NCBI RefSeq assembly: GCF_021655555.1
Contig: NZ_AP023086.1
Coordinates: forward strand, 2,758,685 to 2,822,684
Source of the DNA: Marinagarivorans cellulosilyticus
Lineage (GTDB): Bacteria; Pseudomonadota; Gammaproteobacteria; Pseudomonadales; Cellvibrionaceae
DNA length: 64,000 nucleotides
Direction: 5' to 3'
The notes beneath the pieces were generated by a model. That model did no database searches and was not told the origin of the DNA. It was given only the letters and a program-made list of their open reading frames with translations. The position numbers and the translations under genes were made by a program. Positions 57,765 to 64,000 of the stretch are shown here, piece after piece; positions within the stretch are counted from its first letter, which is position 1; the number at the start of each line of letters is the position of its first letter.

Positions 57765-59051
57765 ATGGAATCGTTAACTCTTAAGCCCTTAAAAACCGTA
57801 CGTGGCGAAGTGACCCTGCCGGGCTCTAAAAGCTTATCTAACCGCATACTCTTATTGGCGGCTTTAGCGAAAGGGCAAACGCGCATCACCAACCTACTTA
57901 ACAGCGATGATGTTAGCCATATGCTCAATGCGTTAACGTTACTGGGGGTAAGTTACGAGCTGAGTGAAGATCGCACGGCTTGTACGGTCAATGGTTTGGC
58001 TGGTGTATTTAATGTCGATGCCGCAACCACCTTATTTTTAGGTAATGCCGGCACAGCCGTTAGGCCACTGACCGCTGCGTTATGTTTAAGTGGCGGCAGC
58101 TTTGAAATTACCGGCGAGCCCCGCATGTACGAGCGCCCAATAGGCGACTTAATTGATGCAATGGCGCAGCTTGGCGCCGATGTGACTTATTTAAAAGACG
58201 AAGGTTTTCCGCCGTTAAGCATACAAGGCAAGGCTCTAGCGGGTGGTAAAGTGACTATTCGCGGTAATATTTCGAGCCAGTACTTAACGGCATTGCTGAT
58301 GATAGCGCCGTTACTTACCAGCGATTTAGAAATCCAAGTAGACGGCGAATTGGTTTCTAAGCCTTACATTGATATTACCTTGGACACCATGGCCAAGTTT
58401 GGCATTCAAGTGGCTAACAATAATTATCAAAGCTTTACCGTTAAGGGTAACCAAACCTACACCGCGCCGGGTGAAATCATGGTTGAAGGTGATGCCTCTT
58501 CAGCGTCTTACTTTTTAGCTGCCGCCGCCATTGGCGCAGGCCCCGTTAAAGTTCACGGTACCGGTAATGCCAGCGTGCAAGGCGATGCCGCATTCGCTCG
58601 TGTGCTAGAGCAAATGGGCGCGAAAGTTGAATATAGCGATTACTGGATAGAGGTCACAGGTACTGGCGAATTAAATGGTGTAGATGTCGATTTAAACCAT
58701 ATTCCAGATGCGGCCATGACAATAGCCACCACTGCGCTATTTGCTAAAGGCCCTACCTGTATTCGCAATATTTATAATTGGCGTGTAAAAGAAACGGACC
58801 GCTTAAGTGCGATGGCAACAGAGTTGCGCAAAGTGGGGGCAACCGTCGAAGAGGGTGAGGATTACATTCACATTACACCGCCTGCCAGCTTAACTTCTGC
58901 CGCCATCGATACTTACGATGACCATCGCATGGCGATGTGTTTTTCATTGGCTAGTTTTGGCGATGCCGACATTACTATTAACGACCCGAAATGCACGTCT
59001 AAAACATTCCCTACCTACTTCGATGAATTTTCAACATTGCGTGTAGAGTAG
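57765..59051 (+). CDS. aroA: 3-phosphoshikimate 1-carboxyvinyltransferase (EPSP synthase)
   Basis: AroA transfers enolpyruvate from PEP to shikimate-3-phosphate, the sixth step to chorismate. Class I motifs are visible: LPGSKSLSNRILLLAALAKG near residue 22, LFLGNAGTAVRPLTAAL near 92 and EPRMYERPIGDLIDAM, with the catalytic Asp and Glu in IPDAAMTIAT and KETDRLSAMATELRK. ATG 57765 (Met-Glu-Ser-Leu-Thr-Leu) aligns with the E. coli start and gives 428 residues. It stands alone, followed by a strong terminator. It is the glyphosate-sensitive type by motif class; that is inference. Confidence 0.97.
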   Translation: MESLTLKPLKTVRGEVTLPGSKSLSNRILLLAALAKGQTRITNLLNSDDVSHMLNALTLLGVSYELSEDRTACTVNGLAGVFNVDAATTLFLGNAGTAVRPLTAALCLSGGSFEITGEPRMYERPIGDLIDAMAQLGADVTYLKDEGFPPLSIQGKALAGGKVTIRGNISSQYLTALLMIAPLLTSDLEIQVDGELVSKPYIDITLDTMAKFGIQVANNNYQSFTVKGNQTYTAPGEIMVEGDASSASYFLAAAAIGAGPVKVHGTGNASVQGDAAFARVLEQMGAKVEYSDYWIEVTGTGELNGVDVDLNHIPDAAMTIATTALFAKGPTCIRNIYNWRVKETDRLSAMATELRKVGATVEEGEDYIHITPPASLTSAAIDTYDDHRMAMCFSLASFGDADITINDPKCTSKTFPTYFDEFSTLRVE

Positions 59052-59076
59052 TTACGTTTAAATAGCGCGATAAATA

Positions 59077-59109
59077 AAAGCCCTAATCTTTGGTTGTTAG
59101 GGCTTTTTT
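59077..59109. terminator. Terminator after aroA
   Basis: AAAGCCCTAA pairs with TTAGGGCTTT around a 10-base loop, followed by a T-run, 26 bases past the aroA stop. Confidence 0.93.
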
Positions 59110-59132
59110 AGTATTGGAATACAGGAGCTATT

Positions 59133-59315
59133 ATGTCGAAGCAGCACGTAAAATTTGAATTTGAAAAAGAAACTAAAAACAGCGTTAGGTATAAAGAAGT
59201 CCCCGAACAAGGCAAGCCTCCAATTGTAGGCTCGCTTTATGTCCAGAAATGGTTCGCAGGTAATGCTAAAACCTTGCAATTGACGATTGAGTTGGATGCA
59301 AAAGATAGCGAGTGA
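59133..59315 (+). CDS. Small conserved-looking cytoplasmic protein, 60 residues
   Basis: A short protein of strongly coding character, starting MSKQHVKFEFEKETKNSV. It is charged, beta-rich (QKWFAGNAKTLQLTIELD) and without signal peptide or membrane segment. AGGAG lies 6 bases before the ATG. It follows the aroA terminator and has no co-directional partner. Its look matches small unnamed proteins (roughly TKNTVRYEE...LYVQKW patterns) that recur in many bacteria, but I do not know a function. Leftward of it the gcvP gene is on the other strand. Confidence 0.7.
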   Translation: MSKQHVKFEFEKETKNSVRYKEVPEQGKPPIVGSLYVQKWFAGNAKTLQLTIELDAKDSE

Positions 59316-59545
59316 TGCATACAATTCAATTGAGAACCTGCGTCCTATATTCCCAGTAATGCTTAGCAAAGAGTGATTCCCCTATTTCAGTTGACATACC
59401 TCCAGCATAAAGTCCCCCCGTGAGACTTTCGTTAACAATCCAAAATTATGTTGTAGTTATTCAACCTACACAAATTCCAGTTATTATTCAGTGGCAATAA
59501 CGGCATGTGAACGCACAGTAGTGATTCGCTAAGCGGTATTAAAAA

Positions 59546-62425
59546 TTAATCCACATAATTATCAATGCTCGGGCAAGAGCAAATTAAATTTCTATCCCCG
59601 TACACGTTATCAATACGATTAACCGTCGGCCATACTTTGTGGTTATGTAAATAAGGTAGTGGGCGGGCGGCTTGGTCTCGGGTGTAGGGGCGGCTCCATT
59701 GTGGGTCCATAATGTCGTCTAGTGTGTGCGGGGCATTCACTAGAGGGTTGTTATCTTTTGGCCATTCGCCGCTTTCTACTTTGCTAATTTCTTGGCGAAT
59801 TTGAATCATGGCGTCGCAGAAGCGGTCTAGCTCCATTTGCGATTCACTTTCGGTCGGTTCGATCATCAGTGTTCCGGCAACAGGAAAGCTCATGGTCGGT
59901 GCGTGAAAGCCAAAGTCCATTAGGCGTTTGGCGATGTCTTCTTCGCTAATGCCGCTGGCGGCTTTTAAGGGACGTAAATCTAATAAGCACTCGTGGGCAA
60001 CAAAACCTTCGCGGCCAGAATACAAAATAGGGAAGTGAGCCTTTAAGCGTTGCGCGACATAGTTAGCGTTTAATATGGCGTATTCGGTGGCGAGCTTTAC
60101 GCCGCTGGCGCCCATCATGCGAATGTACATCCAGCTAATGGGCAGAATACTGGCACTGCCCCAAGGTGCGGCAGAAATAGTGCCGTTGGCGGTATTGGTG
60201 TTGGGCACAGGCTGTACAGGGTGGCCAGCTACAAAAGGCGCCAAGTGCGCTTTTACGCCAATAGGCCCCATGCCAGGGCCGCCACCGCCGTGTGGAATAC
60301 AAAAAGTTTTATGTAAATTAAGGTGCGAAACATCGCCGCCAAATTCGCCAGGTGCGGCTAAGCCGACTAGGGCGTTCATGTTGGCGCCATCAACATAAAC
60401 TTGCGCGCCTACACTGTGAATTAGCTCGCTAATGTCGCGAATGTTTTCTTCAAATACGCCGTGGGTCGATGGGTAGGTCACCATTAATGCCGCTATTTGA
60501 TTACCGAATTGCTCGACCTTGGCGCTTAGGTCTGCCATGTCGACGTTGCCTTCGTCATCACATTTAACGACTACCACTTTCATGCTGACCATTTGCGCCG
60601 ATGCGGGGTTGGTACCGTGGGCTGATGCGGGGATCAAACAAATAGTGCGCTGGTCTTCGCCTTTGGATTCAAAGTATTTTTTAATGGCCACAAGCCCAGC
60701 GTATTCACCTTGCGAGCCAGCATTGGGCTGCAAGCTGATAGCATCGTAACCGGTGCAGGCTTTGAGCATGTCTTGCAGTTGCTCGAACAGCGCGCTGTAA
60801 CCTTTGGCTTGGCTGATGGGGGCGAAGGGATGCATACGGCCAAATTCGGGCCACGTGACTGGGATCATCTCGGCGGCAGCGTTGAGCTTCATGGTGCACG
60901 AGCCCAGCGGGATCATGGCGTGGTTAAGTGCGATATCGCGAGATTCTAAACGTTTGAGGTAACGCATCATCTCGGTTTCGCTGTGGTAGGTATTGAATAC
61001 CGGGTGGCTAAGAATAGCGCTAGTGCGGGTTTGCTCAGCCGGAATGGTCACAAGTGTATTTGCGGCATCGACTAACTCGGCGGCTTTATCGTTACTGGCA
61101 AATATTTCTAGCAGGGCGTCTACATCACTACTGTGTGTGGTTTCGTTCAAGCTGATGGATAAGCGATTGCTATCAATTAGGCGAACATTCATGCCGTTGC
61201 TTTCGGCAGACTCCGCTAAGGCTGCGGCTTTGTTTGTTTCGACGGTAATAGTGTCGAAAAAGTGATCGTGGGCTAATTCGAAGCCGGCTTGGCGAATGCC
61301 TTGGGCCAATGTTTTTGTTAATAAGTGCACGCGTTTGGCGATGCGCTTTAAGCCTTCTGGGCCGTGGTACATGGCGTAAAAGGTGCTAAGCAGGGCAAGC
61401 AATACTTGCGAGGTACAAATGTTGGAGTTGGCTTTTTCGCGGCGAATGTGTTGCTCGCGGGTTTGCATGGCCATGCGCAGGGCCTGTTTGCCGCGGGCAT
61501 CAATAGAAACGCCAATAATGCGACCTGGTGATGAACGTTTGTAGGCATCGCGAAACGCAAAGAAGGCCGCGTGGGGGCCGCCAAAACCCATGGGAATGCC
61601 GAAGCGCTGGTTGCAACCAATGACTATATCGGCGCCTTGTTTACCCGGGGCTTCAAGCAGTACTAAGCTAAGGATGTCGGCGGCCACGGTAATGAGTGCA
61701 TTTTGTGCGTGTACGGTTTGCGCGAGTTCGGCAATGTTGTGTATTTGGCCTGTGGTGCTGGGGTATTGCACCAGTGCGCCAAAGTAATCGTGCTCGGCAA
61801 GGGTGCTGACATCGCCCACAATCACATCAAAACCAAAATGCTCGGCGCGGGTTTGTACAACGGCAATGGTTTGTGGGTGAACATCGCTGGCGACAAAATA
61901 CGTGTTGCTTTTGTTCTTTTTATTAACGCGCTTACTCATAGCCATGGCTTCGGCAGCGGCGGTGGCTTCATCCAGCATGCTGGCATTGGCCAAATCCATA
62001 CCGGTTAAATCCAGAATCATTTGCTGGAAGTTTAATAAGCCTTCTAGGCGGCCTTGGGCTATTTCGGGTTGGTAGGGCGTGTACGCGGTATACCAGCCAG
62101 GGTTTTCTAATACATTGCGCAAAATAACATTGGGCGTGTAGGTATCGTGGTAGCCCATACCAATGTAACTTTTTAATACTTGGTTTTGGCTAGCTAAAGT
62201 TTTAAGTTCGGCCAGCGCTGCTTGTTCGGTAATGGCGCTTTTAAGTACGCTGGTGGTTTCGGCGCGAATGCTTTTGGGTACGGTGGCTTCTATCAGTTCT
62301 GCCATAGAATTTTTGCCAAGGCGTTCGAGCATGGCTTGAGTTTGGGCCGAATCTGGGCCAATGTGGCGACCGATAAATTCTACAGAATTTTCTAATTCCA
62401 CTAAGGGCGACAACGCATTAGGCAT
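59546..62425 (-). CDS. gcvP: Glycine dehydrogenase (aminomethyl-transferring), P protein
   Basis: GcvP is the PLP-dependent decarboxylase of the glycine cleavage system. The fused alpha-beta form of 959 residues is complete. PLP Lys706 lies in NLHKTFCIPHGGGGPGMGP, exactly at the E. coli position. N-terminal FIGRHIGPD and YHDTYTPNVILRN and C-terminal TESESQMELDRF are typical. The partner genes gcvT and gcvH are not in the window, so the operon is split. I checked the 254-base leader for a glycine riboswitch and did not find one. An AGGT lies 12 bases before the ATG. Confidence 0.97.
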   Translation of the reverse strand: MPNALSPLVELENSVEFIGRHIGPDSAQTQAMLERLGKNSMAELIEATVPKSIRAETTSVLKSAITEQAALAELKTLASQNQVLKSYIGMGYHDTYTPNVILRNVLENPGWYTAYTPYQPEIAQGRLEGLLNFQQMILDLTGMDLANASMLDEATAAAEAMAMSKRVNKKNKSNTYFVASDVHPQTIAVVQTRAEHFGFDVIVGDVSTLAEHDYFGALVQYPSTTGQIHNIAELAQTVHAQNALITVAADILSLVLLEAPGKQGADIVIGCNQRFGIPMGFGGPHAAFFAFRDAYKRSSPGRIIGVSIDARGKQALRMAMQTREQHIRREKANSNICTSQVLLALLSTFYAMYHGPEGLKRIAKRVHLLTKTLAQGIRQAGFELAHDHFFDTITVETNKAAALAESAESNGMNVRLIDSNRLSISLNETTHSSDVDALLEIFASNDKAAELVDAANTLVTIPAEQTRTSAILSHPVFNTYHSETEMMRYLKRLESRDIALNHAMIPLGSCTMKLNAAAEMIPVTWPEFGRMHPFAPISQAKGYSALFEQLQDMLKACTGYDAISLQPNAGSQGEYAGLVAIKKYFESKGEDQRTICLIPASAHGTNPASAQMVSMKVVVVKCDDEGNVDMADLSAKVEQFGNQIAALMVTYPSTHGVFEENIRDISELIHSVGAQVYVDGANMNALVGLAAPGEFGGDVSHLNLHKTFCIPHGGGGPGMGPIGVKAHLAPFVAGHPVQPVPNTNTANGTISAAPWGSASILPISWMYIRMMGASGVKLATEYAILNANYVAQRLKAHFPILYSGREGFVAHECLLDLRPLKAASGISEEDIAKRLMDFGFHAPTMSFPVAGTLMIEPTESESQMELDRFCDAMIQIRQEISKVESGEWPKDNNPLVNAPHTLDDIMDPQWSRPYTRDQAARPLPYLHNHKVWPTVNRIDNVYGDRNLICSCPSIDNYVD

Positions 62426-62679
62426 GATAAAAGCTACCTTTAAATAGGGGGCGATACAGTGAGTGGTTGATTGGCAAGGGCTGCGTGCTTAGGCGGATTG
62501 CTACCGGTACGGGCTGCGAGCATTTGCTGATACATCAATAAAAAAGGCTAAAGCGCGGAGGACCGGCTATAAAGGGGCGCAATGATAGCAATCTGGCCTA
62601 ACCCTAGCAATTCTTATACGCTGCAGGCGAGTGGTAAATAAGGCTGTTTCAGTAATGATATGGAGCGAAAAATAGAGAC

Positions 62680-63813
62680 ATGAGTATTCTGGCTGTTATT
62701 GCCTGCGTTTGGGTGCTTTGGGGCGCGTGGCGCGGTTATAAGCGCGGTGCTATTCGAGTGTTGGCGGGTGTGCTGTCTTTGTTGCTGGGCTATGTTGCTT
62801 GCTTTTTATGGGGCTGGCCACTGGCGCAGTCGCTTGCCGGTAAGGTTACGCCGTTTTTACAGTGGCCTATTGCGGCGGGTAGCATTTTTTTAGTGGCAGC
62901 ACTGGTGGTGAACCTATTATTTTGGCCGCTGGTTAAGCGCTTTAAACAGTCAGCTGCTACGGCTTGGCTTGGCGTTGCTGGTAATACTGCAATGGCAACG
63001 GTAATGTTAATGGCAGCTTTGTGGGGTGCAGGTTTGGTTGCTGGCGCTATCCCTAACCCCAATATTAAAGATGTTTTGCAGCAAATTGGTTATTCGGCCG
63101 AGCACCCTTTAGTGCGCATTAGCAATGCGGTGATGTCTCGTTTTATTGGTGTGGGGCTTCGTTTAGTCGGGGCATCGGACGAACAAGTCAAAGCCGGTGT
63201 TGTGTTGGCGCAAACCCCAGCGGCTGGGGTTATGAATTTGCAGGCCGTATCAGGTTCGAATGAAACCAAAGCGCTGCTGCACAGTGAGCCGCTCAAGCAA
63301 GCCATTGCTAATGGCGATGTAGAGCAACTGATTCAACACCCTGATTTTGTCGCATTTTCGCAACAGCCGGGTATGGAGAGCATGATTGCTTTGGTGCCGC
63401 GGGATAATGGCGAGTCGCAGGCGCAGGCCTTGGCAACGACAATGGTGGATGTGTTTCAGCGGGTAGAGCATATCAAGCAATCTGACGAAACGCGTAAAGT
63501 ACTCGAAGACCCAGAGATTCAAGCCATTATGCAATCGGGAGATACTGCGCGTTTAATGACGCACCCTAAAATGCAGCCACTGCTGGCCGCCATAATGGGA
63601 GGCAGTATGGCGCGGGAACCTGAAAAACCAACAACGCACGCACCGGTAAACGAGCAAGCCGAACAGATTAAAACAGAGCAGCCCGTAGCGCCATCTGGCC
63701 CAGCACACGAGGTGATGTTTAAATGGAAAAGCACGGATGGGCAAACCCATTTTTCAACTTGGGATCGCATTCCTAAAGCGTATCGCGAAGGTGCAGAGTT
63801 AATTAATTTATAG
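62680..63813 (+). CDS. CvpA-family membrane protein with long C-terminal extension
   Basis: A 377-residue protein. The first 130 residues carry four membrane segments in the CvpA/colicin-V-production pattern (WRGYKRGAIRVLAGVLSLLLGYVACF; GNTAMATVMLMAALWGAGL). A middle region repeats short helical units with proline (HPDFVAFSQQPGMESMI, EDPEIQAIMQSGDTARLM), and the last 35 residues (VMFKWKSTDGQTHFSTWDRIP) resemble a DUF4124-type beta domain. Ordinary CvpA is about 160 residues, so the 240-residue tail is extra. Role unknown; CvpA members are linked to envelope stress. The partial NUDIX gene follows 10 bases later. Confidence 0.75.
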   Translation: MSILAVIACVWVLWGAWRGYKRGAIRVLAGVLSLLLGYVACFLWGWPLAQSLAGKVTPFLQWPIAAGSIFLVAALVVNLLFWPLVKRFKQSAATAWLGVAGNTAMATVMLMAALWGAGLVAGAIPNPNIKDVLQQIGYSAEHPLVRISNAVMSRFIGVGLRLVGASDEQVKAGVVLAQTPAAGVMNLQAVSGSNETKALLHSEPLKQAIANGDVEQLIQHPDFVAFSQQPGMESMIALVPRDNGESQAQALATTMVDVFQRVEHIKQSDETRKVLEDPEIQAIMQSGDTARLMTHPKMQPLLAAIMGGSMAREPEKPTTHAPVNEQAEQIKTEQPVAPSGPAHEVMFKWKSTDGQTHFSTWDRIPKAYREGAELINL

Positions 63814-63823
63814 CGAGATAATT

Positions 63824-64000
63824 GTGACGATAAAAACCGTAGGGCCTTGGCAGTGTTTAGATTCTAAAGTGGTTTATGACAACCCATGGATTAGCGTGCA
63901 CCACGAAAACGTAATTACACCGGGTAATACAGCAGGGATTTATGGCGTGGTGCATTTTAAAGGCACCGCGGTAGGTGTATTGCCTATTGATGACGAAGGT
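63824..64000 (+). CDS. NUDIX hydrolase, 5' end only
   Basis: A GTG start with GAGA a few bases upstream opens a frame of 59 residues that runs off the window. The N-terminal sequence (VYDNPWISVHHENVITPGN, GIYGVVHFKGTAVGVLPID) is the typical entry of ADP-ribose-pyrophosphatase-like NUDIX proteins. The NUDIX box itself is beyond the end, so the substrate cannot be read. It follows the CvpA-like gene by 10 bases and probably shares its transcript. Confidence 0.75.
   Translation, partial: MTIKTVGPWQCLDSKVVYDNPWISVHHENVITPGNTAGIYGVVHFKGTAVGVLPIDDEG

Noticed and set aside
62426..62679. Glycine riboswitch upstream of gcvP
   Set aside because: I looked for the paired aptamer pattern in the leader and found no convincing conserved core.

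Overview
The window looks like core chromosome of a free-living, motile marine-type gammaproteobacterium, probably of the Cellvibrionaceae/Saccharophagus kind (placement is inference). Gene neighbourhoods match those of gammaproteobacteria: rsmI/lpoA-yraN-diaA-dolP, motY/pyrC-rnt, recG-oxyR, and a 6S RNA beside the 5-formyl-THF cyclo-ligase gene. There are no rRNA or tRNA genes, CRISPR arrays, prophage or intact insertion sequences. Almost every gene is full length; only the first and last are cut by the window edges.

Layout. 1-9.5 kb: a class III cyclase, the dolP-diaA-yraN-lpoA operon divergent from rsmI, a lone ParA-like ATPase, a GIY-YIG protein and a GGDEF protein. 9.5-15 kb: comF, divergent from a biotin operon bioB-bioF-(bioH::bioC fusion)-bioD with a likely BirA operator; bioA is not here. 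15-22.7 kb: a PEP-CTERM/exosortase-type regulatory island with a polyprenyl-phosphate sugar transferase, a 60-residue PEP-CTERM-like mini-protein behind a good sigma-54 promoter, the prsR and prsK regulators, and a DUF1631 protein. 23-31 kb: an acyltransferase, a DUF3820 protein, an OmpA-family protein, a small membrane protein, fau with 6S RNA, a glycerate kinase and a lipoprotein hydrolase. 31-35 kb: a NirA-type siroheme reductase with a CysJ-like diflavin reductase, preceded by a sigma-54-like promoter.

35-41 kb: rdgB, a DUF4426 protein, trmA, rnt, pyrC, and motY with a near-perfect flagellar sigma-28 promoter that moves its start codon. 41-47 kb: a hydrolase/ABC-exporter operon, an HPP membrane protein and a DUF3833 lipoprotein. 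47-57.5 kb: an aminoacyl-tRNA-deacylase-like/HDOD protein, recG-oxyR, an epimerase/dioxygenase pair, mltD, and a MATE pump divergent from an AraC regulator. 57.5-64 kb: aroA, a small conserved-looking protein, gcvP, a CvpA-like protein and the start of a NUDIX gene.

The most unusual items are two inverted copies of a quasi-palindromic MITE-like element (about 40.7-40.9 kb and 46.9-47.0 kb), the mini PEP-CTERM gene with its sigma-54 promoter beside prsRK, two in-frame tandem repeats inside comF, an OxyR with Cys199 but Leu208, and the BioH-BioC fusion. All statements come from reading the sequence; no database search was run.
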